Below, one piece after another: positions 19,678 through 30,902 of a stretch of 31,007 nt of DNA; position 1 is the first letter of the stretch; each line of letters starts with the position of its first letter. Below the pieces are notes generated by a model, which saw nothing but the letters and a program-made list of their open reading frames with translations, was not told the origin of the DNA and ran no database searches. Made by a program: the position numbers and the translations under genes. The DNA comes from Perkinsus chesapeaki (taxonomy: Eukaryota > Perkinsozoa > Perkinsida > Perkinsidae): the NCBI GenBank assembly GCA_013115145.1, contig JAAPAO010000428.1, forward strand, positions 1 to 31,007, in the 5' to 3' direction.

Positions 19678-21359
19678 TTACCTTTTAAAATGATACATGT
19701 TAATTCTCGCGTGATGATATTCTTCAGGAAGGACTTCCGTCGAACGACATTCATCCAACAACTGAGAATAAATTAAAGCTGGCAACTTCGCGATCGAATT
19801 GAATTAATGTTTGATGACCTCGAAATGCTTGGATACTTCATTAATCCAAAGAGCATCCAAATCCACATTTCGACTTTTCTGGCAAATATAAAAGTCAGGA
19901 GTATTTGTGTGATTTGGAGAAGCCTTTAAAAGTGTCTCAACGAATGGTTTAACAAATACCTGATTGAAGTGTAAATTTGTAAGTATGATAATGTAAGGAT
20001 ACCTGCGACCAGAGCACATCACTTGCTATGATAATATCAGGAGGAGAAGACCAATCATACTCGCTGTTATCTAGATCCTTCCAATCCATCACCTGATCGA
20101 TTTGATAACACAATCGTATCTTACTTTTCTTTACTTTATAACAACATGTATTCCCTCTCTTCGCAATCGCTTCCTTATTAATATCAATCTGGTCAGCTGC
20201 CACTCAACTTCTGTTTAAGACGATCATCTCACGTTTGATTCAGTCCGAGGTTTAATAATCGCTCGATCGGTTAATATAACATCACAAGGTGTTGAAGTTA
20301 ATGAACAAGAAATGCCGACAACTCCACTACCACAACCGAGTTCGAGAATCTGTTAAATCTCTTCACACGTCGGGAAAATATCCTCACTTTCAGTCTTTCA
20401 ACCTTTCTCATATTTTTGATATCTTCCAAATGAGTTTCAAAATATCTACCAAAAGAATGTTTGAGTTTCATAAAAGTTATTAAATCACTTCGCCATGCAT
20501 ATTCCAGCATCCCAAACACGAAGGCCAGTCTCACCAGGAGTAGTTGGATGATCTAAATTTAGATAAAGTGGGATACCTGATTAATGATGGGGAAATGCTT
20601 AAGATATACTTATTAGTTTTACCATTTATTTCAAACTCTCCTTTTCCAAAATCAATTTGCATACTCAACATTCTTGTCTCAGTTACACGCCATTTCAAAT
20701 CAGCTTGTTGATAATCGATTCCGTTCATCTTTGGTTTTATAATTGTTGATGTTTTGATCGAATCATGATGATGAGGTTGTTGCTGCTGGTTTGATGTGTT
20801 AGATAATCTCCTACTAGTTTCAAAGTAGGAATTATTAATGAAGGCCTGTGATGCGATTGAATGATACGAAAATGGAAAAATGGAATCGATTGAGCATCAC
20901 TGCCAGACGCCGTTTTATGATGATTTACCTTTTGGGATGGAATCGTCGAATTGATGAGTGGAAGAGGAGCGAAAATGGATTGACTGAAAATAATAAATAA
21001 TTATGATAAAGAGCGTCGATGCGATAATTACTGATTGTCGATTGGTTGTTGAAATGGTTTAAATAAGTTAACTTCTTGTGGAGGTAACCAAGTTGAAGTT
21101 ATCGATGGTAAAGTACGAGTTGATAAACGAGTATTATAAGTAAACTGATTTGACCAATAATAACAAGTTAAGTAGACATTAATAATCACCTCCCTCATCG
21201 ATGGCGGATTTATGAAAGAACAAACATTAGGTGGGATGATAGTTGCTGATGATGATGATGATGGAACGAAGGTGACCTGAAATTAATAAATTATTATCAG
21301 GTTATAATTGATGTTACTTTAGAAGTATCTTCTATGACACTTGGAGGTTGATGGGTCAT
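19678..21359 (-). CDS. METTL21-like protein methyltransferase, copy 2
   Basis: Inverted twin of the gene at 6019-7691, with the same exon pattern. Start ATG is at 21357-21359, stop at 19678-19680. Motif I (LELGCGSG, ~20335-20358), the LTDRA acidic motif and PDIIIASDVLWS (~20010-20045) are all preserved, and all splice sites I checked are kept. Exon 2 carries three extra Ser codons in a TCA run (~21250), making ~393 residues. The 42-nt intron before DWKDLDN has CAG where copy 1 has TAG, so here its retention would add 14 residues without a stop. Few amino-acid changes overall, which suggests both copies are under constraint or were homogenised recently. Confidence 0.7.
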
Positions 21360-21451
21360 TTAAGGAATTGTCCAGATGAATGCTGTGAAGTGATGAAACA
21401 ACAAATGATGAGAATGGTTAATTATCAATTATTAATAAAAATAATATTTAT

Positions 21452-22924
21452 TTATTTAAAATAATAACAAAGTTTTACATCACCAATTACATTAATACAT
21501 GAATCATTGTTATCGTAACTTTTGTGAGCTTTTGATAAACCAATTGTTATTGTTTTATTATCACAACATCTATGAAATGAATAACTGCCATCGAGATAAC
21601 AAAGAGTCTTTCCGTAAATGGCGGCATCAGTTTCACAACAAAATTGATATTCTTGATAAGTTTGAAAACAAGGAGGAGATAATTGAGGGATAGAATCAAT
21701 TGACCATCGCCAACCTAATATATTTATAAGATATGAATTACCGCGCGCCACAGATTGTTCAGCAATAAATCGAAATCCATTATTCAATTTGGTTGATTTA
21801 CCAATACATTGTTGTCCTTGTTGACATGTTCTAATTGCAGCTACAGTTGGATAACGTCCAATGGTTATTTTATTATATAATAAATGCATTTTGAGGACTA
21901 TTTCTGGATTGATACTTAAATCAACTTTATTAAACATCTCCTCATCGTCAACTCCAATATAATTAATCTTATTTATATTATCTAAATAATCCATTATTAA
22001 ACCATTAATAAAAACATCATAACGGTAAAAGTATACACTTGCCAGTTGCCTTTTCATTATTGCTGTTCTATCATTCAATCCTCTCCAATCTTCACTATCG
22101 GGTATCCATATAATATCATCATTTGTTTTAACATATTTCAAAACATTTAATGGTGGAGGTTTACTCAACCACATCAGATCAACTCTTGTGTAGAAAATAT
22201 AATCAAATTTCATCAAATTATTTTCTTCCCATTTTTCAATTATTTCCAAACATCTTCGTTTTCCTTTTAAATTGAGTATTTCCCTTCCAGTGAACCAATC
22301 TTGATTGGTAATTATTTCACCAACTTCACTTTCATTTATGAATTCTACCAAAGCTTCATCTCGTGTAATATCCTCCCGAGTGTCAAATGAGTCAATCTCA
22401 CCGAGACCGATGCGGAGGGATTGTAAAATATCCGTGATTGTTCGATTTGACTTTTTATCAAAATCGCCGACGAAGAAGACTTTCCCTTTCATTGGTCGAA
22501 TAACGTTTTGCCTAATTGAGTCCAACACTTCTAAAATTGCTCTTCCAATTGGTCCTTCAATACAAACAGCAACCTCATCTTTATTATCATCATTGCAATC
22601 ATCAATTGAAACTTCCTTTAAGTTGATAAAAGCAATTACATTTGTATTATAGAATTGATGAATTAATAATTTAGCGTGCCATTCCATACATGTTATCGGT
22701 AAACATATGCCAACCCTTTCAGGTGCATCTTTTATATTTTTATATGCATCACCAATGTAATATTTACTTCTATTAATTCTATAACATTGCGAGCATTTAT
22801 CATTTGTTAAAGTACCAGAATATTCGACAAATGCATGATAATTAATATTAACATCTTGGAAGCAAAACTCGTTATCAGAGTAAACTGCTAGTATTAGTAA
22901 TCCATAAACAGAAATGGCACGCAT
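21452..22924 (-). CDS. secreted glycosyltransferase-like protein, copy 2
   Basis: Inverted twin of 4454-5926: 490 residues, intronless, start ATG 22922-22924. About 18 amino-acid differences from copy 1 lie within the first ~365 residues (for example YTRVDLMW for YTRIDLMW, and NQDWFTG for NQDWLTG). The last ~125 residues are identical, and the DNA there is nearly so. All key motifs (CLPITC, VAVCIEGPIGR, R-x-DL, GLNDR) are kept, and no frameshift or stop has arisen. It has the same AT-rich composition as copy 1. The methyltransferase copy lies 92 bp downstream in the direction of transcription. Confidence 0.65.
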   Translation of the reverse strand: MRAISVYGLLILAVYSDNEFCFQDVNINYHAFVEYSGTLTNDKCSQCYRINRSKYYIGDAYKNIKDAPERVGICLPITCMEWHAKLLIHQFYNTNVIAFINLKEVSIDDCNDDNKDEVAVCIEGPIGRAILEVLDSIRQNVIRPMKGKVFFVGDFDKKSNRTITDILQSLRIGLGEIDSFDTREDITRDEALVEFINESEVGEIITNQDWFTGREILNLKGKRRCLEIIEKWEENNLMKFDYIFYTRVDLMWLSKPPPLNVLKYVKTNDDIIWIPDSEDWRGLNDRTAIMKRQLASVYFYRYDVFINGLIMDYLDNINKINYIGVDDEEMFNKVDLSINPEIVLKMHLLYNKITIGRYPTVAAIRTCQQGQQCIGKSTKLNNGFRFIAEQSVARGNSYLINILGWRWSIDSIPQLSPPCFQTYQEYQFCCETDAAIYGKTLCYLDGSYSFHRCCDNKTITIGLSKAHKSYDNNDSCINVIGDVKLCYYFK

Positions 22925-23191
22925 GCACAAGAATAATAATAGAGGAGAACTGTCAGATTCGGATTGAAGAAATACTGTACAATTCCGAACCGTGGAAGGC
23001 TTTCAATTTAACACTGACAAGGGAAACAGATGCAGGCAGTTGTGTCGAGTAAGGGTGTGAGCAATACGCCAACGCGGAGGTAAGACATGAAGTGATTGAC
23101 CAGCTTAACAAGACACTTTTCATTAAAGCACACAAACAACGGAAAACACCAAGGAGTGTTCTGAAATATACAATGATAAAAAATCGTAATA

Positions 23192-26100
23192 TCAATTCTT
23201 TGCTGTTGCATTGCCATCGTTATCATCGGCCAACGGCGTGGCTGGCTCTTCAGGAGGTGTAAGACATATCGAAGTCGTCTCTTCCAGCACTTGATCGTTG
23301 GAAACTACTTGATCAACTTTCTCTGCTTTGAAGCCTTCTTCAATACCAGCATGCTTCAGTACAACCTGGGCATGCCGGTACCTGGAACCAACCACCGTCG
23401 GCAAGCCACGATGATTCCGACCCTACAAAGACTCTATTCTTTCCCCTTCAAGCCTGAACGTTTCAACGTCAACTCGAACCTTCAACGGTTGGACGAAATC
23501 AATGGCAGCCTGGCGGCACGCTGAAAGCCTTTGGTAATCTGCAGCCAGCTGCGAGCGTATCTGCGAAGTGGGACGAATCGTGTTTAAATATCCGTTAACC
23601 TTCGTCAACACAGATCTTAATTTCCCAGCTGCGTCTTCGCCATGTGAAATAATTAAGTAAAATGCGCAAATCCGCCCTTGTTTGTGAAATTTTCCTCAAA
23701 ATTCCCATCTTTTCACCACTGGGATCAATTAAGTCTACCGACCCCCAGTAGGCACAAGCCTCCTCCCCCCGACTGACCTGTTTAATTTGGTCAAGCGTTG
23801 CCTCGCTGGTCCTTGCCGTATATGAATTCAGAACGCTGGAGCTGGTAATTGCAGAGTCGAAGCCTGTCAGAGCTGCTGCGGAGGTGTACCTAAGGATTGA
23901 GAGGAGTGAGAATATGAATTGGGCCGCAACATGACCATTCAGATCAACCAGCAATCGATAGGGGAGGGTATCGGATACTTTCCGGTGGCATTCGAATCTT
24001 CTAAAAGCTTGGAGATAGCTTCCTTATTAAGAGGCGTCAACAAGGACGAAGTATGTAGAAAAATGAACAACAAGATTATACTGGAGGCCTAGAAGAGTGC
24101 AAAAATTATCGATGTTCCCCGAGAGAAAGTTGCTGAATGTAGGAAAGCCAAGACGCTCGCCTCACCCCGCCAGCATGCCCGTATTTCCACGTTCGAGTGT
24201 CTCCTTCTGTTGTGCAAGTTTTTTAACATTCTCCGAAATGTTTGTCATTCGGTCCTCAATGAACCTCAAGTGCTCACGACACGTACCGATATACCTGAAC
24301 GATCACGAAAAGGTCCGAAATGAAATGTGTTGGTGAGATGCGAGAATGTTAAAGGAGGAAGAGCAATATGTTATGGCATCCAAATGAGATATTTTCAGAG
24401 ATTCTCACAGCAGACCGCCTCACTCTCCGAGCTGGCCCCAAGGCCGATCGACTCTTCAGAAGCTCTCCCGAATCCCCGCTCATGGTCGAGACTGGAAAGC
24501 ACTGTTTTGCTCAAACACTCACGCTTGAGAAATCTGCGACAACTTCTTCTTCATTTCGACACCCATCTTTTCATCAGTCTCGGCAACCACCCTCTTTGAA
24601 TTCCCCGCCAGCTCAACAATTTTGTCGAATCGCTTTTGCAGCCTTCCATATTTGTTCTCGGCCTCCTCGGCGGCTCTGATCGATTGCTGATAGGACTGCC
24701 TCGTGTCGCCCAAACTCTGACGATAAGTCTTCCGCAAAGCTGCACTTGAGCGGTTCACCTTCCTGACGCTGTCCTCCCGTTGCATACACAGCACCTGCTG
24801 CCGTTGAGCTTCAACCAGGTCCTCCGAAATCTTCTCGAGTTCGAGCCGCAACTTCATTTTCTTCGCCTACCAGAAAAATGCCCTGAAATTCCTTCACCAA
24901 ACCACTTCAAAAAGCGCACGCAGCAGTGATGAAAGATGCGAAATTTTTCCCGGGATTTTTCGGAAATTTCTCAAATTTCCCAACCAATTTATGCAACTAA
25001 CGTAGGAGTTAGAGCACGCGCAATTTAGAGAGAAAGGAAGTCCTCAACCGGACTGAAATTTCCACGGAAGAGTCGGATGAGTGTATCATCCGGAAAGCCT
25101 ATTCGCGCAGATGAAGATACCTCCAGGGCGGCAATGCGGGCGTCTATCTCCTTTCGATCGGTCATCATGGCGTTCATCTGTTCTTCGACTCTCTTCTCCT
25201 GGCAGTTCAGACCACTGGCGTCCCTTGCCTGAAACGATTACTATTCACCGACACCCGCCGATGGAGATCGACCGGGATTTTGCGAAATCTCGTCGCTCCC
25301 TTCTCCGCAAAGATACGTAGGCGAAGCCGTGTTCCAAACCAAGCCGAGGTTAATGACAACTCACCTGAGTGTCCCTCTGGCCGTTTGCCATAAGCGCCGC
25401 TTTTTGAGAGGATGCCACGGCAGATTTAGTCTGAAAATTATTGCGTCCAATGGCCAGAAAAAGCTCCGAAAAACATCTCACCATCTTATCGCATTCACTG
25501 GCGATAATATCCTCATGTGCTTCTCGACATTTAATTGATGAGCTCGCGTGGTCTCGAATTCGGCCCCACAAAGCCACCAAGTTCTCCGACTGACCGAGTC
25601 GAGCGTCGAACCACCTGTTAGAGAGTGCCAGTGGCAAGTGATACAATTGTGTTACTTGTCCCAATCGTTATCCTGCGGTCTTTTGTTCATCGCTACCATC
25701 AGCTCTTGGCGCCGATAATCGGCCTCTATCTGATCAAAATACCCTTGCCCCGGTTCGAACTCGAGTCTCATTCGGTGATGCCACTTTGTGGCAGAAGTGG
25801 GATCTTCAGCATTATCGGATTCCGTAGCGATCAATTGTATCGCGCAGAGTAGAGAACTTCGGATGCGGACACTCCAACATACAAAATAGTAATATCGATC
25901 AACCGTTTCATATACTAACGCATGAACCCCATAGAAGGTTCAATCAGACCGAACCTCAGATCGAAGCGGAACTGGATGAGGAAGATATACGCTCGCTAAT
26001 AACCGTTACCAACATGTCGACTATTTCCAATAAAAAAGTGAAATTTCGAGGAAAATTTACACGAAATTCCAGAAGTCGGAAATTTCAGGAAATTGTTCAA

Positions 26101-26657
26101 TTGAATTCTCTGTCGTGGATCAGTTGCCATTCGTACCCCATTCCTTTTCATCTCGCTCGCCAGCCAGGAAGCATTCCAGTCCTTCTTCAAACAGTGGGAT
26201 AAAATATTAAGCGACCTGCGCCACGAAATCGCCGCAACTTTCCACAATATCTCCTCACCAGACGCATGCATCTCCTCCCTCCTTAGCTTTCTTAAACGCC
26301 TCAACCGCAGGCGTTCGACTCGGACTAGCAGCTGCTCCAGCAGGTTCACTGGGCTCCGATGCTGCTAGATACTCAGGGCTCGTGGACAGTATATGGGCGA
26401 CCACGGGAACCCAGACCTCAGAGTCGCCGTCGAGGAGCTCTAAGGAAAATACAGCTGGGACGGGAGTCATTCGAACACTTACTTGAAAGGAGACTAAACA
26501 ACAGACCAGCTGCCTCCCCCTCCATGTCCGCTGCTGCCTCCTCCAGTGTCCTTTCCTTCACCACACGAACGTCACTTTCAGAGGCGGAGTCTGCCAGGTA
26601 ATACTCAACCATAGCGGTCAATATGTCGCTTACCAGATCCAACTTCTGTGGAGCCAT
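23192..26657 (-). CDS. long coiled-coil protein, possibly BAR/F-BAR type, multi-exon
   Basis: Likely start ATG at 26655-26657 (MAPQKLDLVSDILTAMVEYY), stop at 23192-23194. Exons that join in phase include ~26459-26657, then 26255-26415, then 26160-26210; later 25652-25834 spliced to 25369-25620 (KWFDARLGQSENLVALWGRI), ~25117-25230 and ~24519-24866. Also included are ~24170-24285, ~23770-23890, ~23430-23640 and 23192-23352. Introns of 43-44 nt are seen at several joins. The middle is long amphipathic coiled coil (AQRQQVLCMQRED; YQQSIRAAEEAENKYGRLQ). The run 'WF-x-x-L... W...REAHEDIIASECDKM' recalls the FCH/F-BAR layout, but this is a guess. The C-terminus is acidic (ADDNDGNATAKN). Middle exon borders (25.85-26.1, 23.9-24.1 kb) are uncertain. 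A membrane-shaping or cytoskeletal role would follow if it is BAR-type. Confidence 0.55.
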
Positions 26658-26743
26658 TCGCCACTGAGGGCGATGCTGTCTGAGGTGGCCAATTTTTCAC
26701 TAAGTATACATTGGTCCAAATTAAAGTGGCAAGCCACCTACAT

Positions 26744-26878
26744 ATGCCGGTCGCAATTGTGGTAGATATTCGCGGACCCGAAGTGACCTTCACCGATGAA
26801 CAGAGGGTCTCCTCTAGTGCACGAGATCTCAGCAGCACCTGCGATGATCTTGATAAGCTAGCAGAAGGACATGTATGA
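26744..26878 (+). pseudogene. short fragment resembling pyruvate kinase
   Basis: A 44-codon frame (ATG 26744, TGA 26876-26878) starts MPVAIVVDIRGPEVTF, close to the 'VAI-x-x-D-T-K/R-GPE' motif of pyruvate kinase. It continues to LSSTCDDLDKLAEGHV, which could match the region before 'iliDDG' in that enzyme. A donor-like GTATGA follows HV. No further pyruvate kinase motif is seen downstream. It is either an exon of a broken gene or a chance likeness. Confidence 0.25.
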
Positions 26879-27714
26879 TGAAGCGGTAGTTAGCCAGCAA
26901 CCACGGATGGATAATCGCAAATTTCATCAGAAGGGGAACGATCGGTCACTTCAACTCGAACGCACACACGGAGAGTTCATTTGGGAATCCCAAACTGGGA
27001 TGTGTAGCATGCAAACATATGTTTAAATTGTGCACTAGCTTCATTTGATCATCCGAAATGGGTGCATGTTCATTTCGGGTTTTTGCAGGACCCGTCGTCG
27101 ACTATGAAGATAATACAGGACTGCTGGCAGCATGACTAAACTTGATCTCGTATACACCGTAATGTCAAACGCTTTTGGTAGTGTAAGTTGCACATGGCCG
27201 CAGTGTAGGTTGGTTTGTTAACCTGGTCACCAACGCATCAGATGCCATACACTGTCATCAATTAACTTTCCAGGTCGGTGCGAGTAACTATCTTCGTACT
27301 TTGAGTACGAGTAACGTACTTTGAGTACGAGTAACGTACTTTGAGTACGAGTAACTAACCAGTGCTAAGTGCTAAGTGTAGCACTTGGTCCCATCACTTG
27401 GCCCAGGTATACGGAAGATGACACATACGCACCCGTAGCCCGGGTAGCTGAGATACAGGTAAACATGGCCGTCCATCAGCCTGCATTAGCAGCAGCTATG
27501 TCAGCCACCTTGGCTCTAAAATAGACTCGGTAGCGGAACCATAGACCACTTTACGCATTGCAGGCCTCAGTTCCAAATTAGAATGTATTTCAACTCTTGC
27601 AGTCGATGCGGAGGTGATCAATAAGGAGGGTACCACCATCGCCCAAGTTGGGGAGTGGTATTACTAAATCATTATAAATTTATTTCTTAATATATATTAG
27701 GAGGTATTAAATAA
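26879..27714. other. intergenic region with tandem hairpin repeat
   Basis: No gene recognised. Contains the 20-bp tandem repeat listed separately and, just after it, a 7-bp inverted repeat at about 27362-27386. Confidence 0.45.
27295..27354. repeat. three perfect tandem copies of a 20-bp hairpin unit
   Basis: Unit CGTACTTTGAGTACGAGTAA repeated three times without a change. Each unit contains GTACT-TTG-AGTAC, a 5-bp stem with a 3-nt loop. Confidence 0.95.
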
Positions 27715-28690
27715 TTAGTAGCATTTCATAGAACGGCACGGCCGGAAGAAGGGAATGGCGTTCATGGAAAGCTTGAGCCAAGATGACCAAAGACGGAGAA
27801 CATCCATTGAGGTCTTTGTGAGACTGGTAGTACTGTCAGAGCCCCCCGTCGCAGAGGCATTATGAAAAAGCCCTTCTAGCGCATATCTCATTGACATCAC
27901 TCTTAATTGGTCACGTGCTATTTCGTTCTTAAGGCTCAATCTATACAATTCAGGTATTACTGAAGCAATATGAACCACCACCATAACCTACAGTCAATCA
28001 CTATCGAAGTTTGAATCAGTATTAGTATCACTTCATAAGTATCACTTATTCTGCACGTACGTGCCCCTACCTGTGTGAAATTTAGTTGCTTAGGTCTACC
28101 GAATGCCTCATCACTGGGAGTTGTCTCTATGAACATCGGAGCCAATGACCGCACGCCCTCCTGTTCATTCGGCATCAGCTGTCCTAGACTCTCCTCCGCC
28201 TGACAAAAGATCTCATACCGACTTTCCCACAAATTCATGAGATATATCTCTTCCGGGAATCGTTCTGTAAGCTTTCCCACATCACGACCACTGATGCGCA
28301 TCGAACGCCATGCAAATGGGAAGTTTTTCACGGCTGGCTGAAATATCAATATCGAAACGCTCCCAGTTGATCGAGCTTTAATTTTTTTCATCGATGAGAA
28401 ATGAACAAAACGATCACCATCTGGTGAGATCGACGTGAAAATTGGTTCAACTTATCCTATCCAGCTTCATCGCTTGATCGCCACAATAAAAAATAATAAT
28501 CCCATAATAAATTCCAAGTCGTATTCTTACCTCATTAATAGATGCCAGCCACTCCCTATACAGAGCCACCAATGCCTGCACATTCCGCACCTGAGCTGCA
28601 CGGAGCTCCAATGCCTCCTGAAACCATTGAAATCAGTGACGCCGGCGTCACGTCACAAAACTTACAATCGCGGCCTCGACACTAGTTGAT
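27715..28690 (-). CDS. unrecognised multi-exon gene
   Basis: Coding exons on the minus strand. One ends near 28675 (TSVEAAI, then donor GTAAG). One is at ~28529-28618 (EALELRAAQVRNVQALVALY, donor GTAAGA). A long exon at ~28070-28440 runs through SISPDGDRFVHFSSMKKIK, WRSMRISGRDVGKLTERFPE and NLWESRYEIFCQAEESLGQL to a donor near 28073. The last is at 27715-~27985 (VHIASVIPELYRLSLKNEI ... stop 27715-27717). The 48-nt intron between the first two holds a 16-bp perfect palindrome. The product looks soluble and partly helical, and I do not recognise the family. Upstream exons are probably missing from this model. A spliced-leader-like sequence lies within the last exon at 27772-27796. Confidence 0.45.
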
Positions 28691-29474
28691 CCCCTTCTAA
28701 CCTGAGATACCTGGCATAGGATATTACCGCGCGCCACGAAATTATGAGACCTACTCTTTGACGTAACGTAGTGCTCTTTTCTTTAACACTTTCGAATGCG
28801 CCACGAAACCAGCTTGACATTATTCAAATAAAATAAGTGGTGTTGATTCTGTGACATAAAATATCATCATCATTATCGTGCAGATCTGCTGTGAGCCGGA
28901 AGTGCTGCAATATATGTAATCTGATCCTTTGAGTTAGTCTCTGATTCATAACTGCATTCCAAACGTTTAGAACCGTACTTGCTACTACGGCGGCGATGTG
29001 CCAAGGAACTGGAGGAGCCCGAGTCAGGAAGGCTTACACAGACCACTTGAGCTCTCCGACGAGGACTTTTTCAAGCACCGATAAGTAAGAACGTCTATCC
29101 CGAATTTTCCTCAAAATTTCGCGTTTTCCCCTCTAAAATATGTCACTTATCGCGAATCTGTACTCCACGTTTTCTTACAGAAAACCAATCAACACTTCTT
29201 TTTCCGACAGCGGAGTAGTTGAACTAGTTTTCTACCATTTTTCTGACACCTTTAGCTATCACGTGCAAGTACTTCAAGACAATCTCCTTTGTCCACACTT
29301 AGTTCCCAAATACCCAAGCTAGCAAGAAGTAGCTCACAAGGAGGACAGGAGATGATTGCTCCAGAATGCTCCGCAACACAATTTCTGTCTACTTAATTAA
29401 ATGAGCTCGACACCACTATATTCGATTGTTCAACTAATTGTGGAGAGAATGGTACGAAACTGCAGAGCAATAAA
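28691..29474. other. stretch with one possible exon only
   Basis: Apart from the possible exon at 28983-29084 I see no supported gene. A 60-codon frame at 29140-29322 has no recognisable feature. Confidence 0.35.
28983..29084 (+). CDS. possible isolated exon
   Basis: A 33-codon frame reading YYGGDVPRNWRSPSQEGL and ending DEDFFKHR before TAA at 29082-29084. The YGG-x-x-P element resembles the 'EYGG' end of SEC14/CRAL-TRIO lipid-binding domains, but nothing upstream supports a full domain. It could be a gene remnant or chance. Confidence 0.2.
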   Translation, partial: YYGGDVPRNWRSPSQEGLHRPLELSDEDFFKHR

Positions 29475-30618
29475 TCAATCGTCGAGTAGCCTCTGAGTAA
29501 GGTGACCTGTTACACTAGTGGCCATTTGGCGACCATAGGGAATGTAGGACAGAGCGTACCAGAGTATCGCGAAAAACTGGACAATAACAGAGATAAGGAT
29601 CAGCACTCGATGGTGAGGTGAATGAAAACACGTATAAAGAGTTGTGAACATCGCGAGGAGGTATCTGAGAAGATTCAAAATGAATATCTTCAATGTGCAT
29701 CCTAGGTAGGCAAATTGAGGCGTTTGGAATGGGGACAGTTTTTGTGTCGCGCAAAATGGCGAATCAATGCGTAGTATTTCGTAATTATTAATCGGGGGGC
29801 TAAACGTGAGTTATATCTATTATAAAGCTAACAAAGCATGGACCTCTGCTCATCGAAAGCCATTTCCCACTTGATCTATCCTTCATCAGCATTACTTCTA
29901 CTAGTGAGATATTATATATGCGCTCGCCCAGCTAATACGGTGAGAAACCCAAATCATTCCATACTGTGCAAAATTAGGATACCAACCCGCCCGACCTTCC
30001 TTGCAGTGGAGGTCGCATTATTACATCCCAGCAGCTATCGCTCTAGTGTCCTTAAACATGTTCTTTATCTGCCTTATTGGTCCCACTAGAAACATGGTAG
30101 ATAACAGCTCCAATACATTACCAAATGTGTACCTAAATAGAAAAGGATTTCACAAAATGTCATGTCACGGACGGGGAGCAAGCATGCTAATCCACTATAT
30201 ATCATCAATGAAAGTGATAGTGACAGACCAACACGTTTAGGACGGTCCTAGTGGTATGGTATACAAATTTTGACATACTTATAATATTAATATAATGAAT
30301 ATCAGTGAAAGTAGAGGTGGAGAACGTGGCAATTACATGACTGTGAAATACGGAGCGTGGATTACTATGTATCATATGACAGAGCGAGCGACTTCATTTG
30401 GGGAGCCCCGGCAGTCCACTAATCATATCATTTATTAAATATAAATAAGGATCCCGCCTGGATCAATAGCAAACTGATAATCATGATAATAATGTAAATA
30501 GGCTGACTTACGTTATTGCGAACCTAGCAGGCTTTCCCAATAGGAGCAACGTGAATGATCCAAAGGACCCTATTGTAAGGAGCACTCCAAGTCCGAAGCA
30601 ACATGCCCATCCTATCAC
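29475..30618 (-). CDS. SFT2-family vesicle transport membrane protein (5' end not found)
   Basis: Three exons join in phase on the minus strand. 30512-30618 reads VIGWACCFGLGVLLTIGSFG and GKPARFAIT. 30025-30132 reads YTFGNVLELLSTMFLVGPIR and QIKNMFKDTRAIAAG. 29475-29664 reads YLLAMFTTLYTCF and VIVQFFAILWYALSYIPYGR, with stop at 29475-29477. This is the SFT2 order: first hairpin of membrane helices, 'YTxGN...STxFLVGPxxQ', then the final helices ending in the diagnostic 'WYxLSYIPxxR'. SFT2 proteins are four-helix Golgi membrane proteins acting in fusion of endosome-derived vesicles with the late Golgi. The introns here are 360 and 379 nt, longer than elsewhere in the window. The cytosolic N-terminal exon must lie upstream, perhaps beyond the window. 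Confidence 0.8.
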
Positions 30619-30902
30619 CTGAAACAGGGCTTATAAGGTAGTGAATATTAAACGGGTCAGAGGATTCAAGTTGATATTAACATAGGAAATATGATACATC
30701 AGTGCTGTTGCATTTAATATAATCAACAGTGGTAGGTCAACAGATTATGATGTATTGGTTTTTCACGAACGACTATATTCTCATATAAAACTACTAGTAA
30801 CGCTACTGTCTCTTATCCGGGTACTGCTGGTGTGGGATTCACGATTCAATAACGTGAGCTATAGTGAGCAATCCTCATTGAGGATACTAGTTGGAAGATT
30901 TA
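30619..30902. other. upstream of the SFT2-like exons, nothing recognised
   Basis: May be an intron or the promoter of the SFT2-like gene. No exon with SFT2 N-terminal features is visible. Confidence 0.3.

Larger units (their letters stand above)
18870..23030 (-). repeat. right arm of the inverted duplication
   Basis: Inverted copy of 4350-9655, lacking the Tc1-type element. Homology is strong from ~19400 to 23030. It is weaker but alignable from ~18870 to 19180, where blocks such as CTACAGTGGGAGCAATCAAG (minus strand) match the left arm beyond its Tc1 insertion. Both genes of the cassette are intact. The outer end falls ~160 bp from the stop codon of the coiled-coil gene. Arms are separated by a ~9.2 kb unique spacer. 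Confidence 0.9.

Noticed and set aside
4350-23030. Inverted repeat as a pure assembly artefact
   Set aside because: The arms differ by scattered substitutions and indels, and one carries a clean Tc1 insertion with its own target duplication.
27295-27354. CRISPR-like array
   Set aside because: The repeats are directly adjacent without spacers and the genome is eukaryotic.
29838-30240. Plus-strand frames of 79-83 codons with hydrophobic segments
   Set aside because: They are antisense to the middle SFT2-like exon and its introns; the minus-strand reading has family motifs and correct splice phases.
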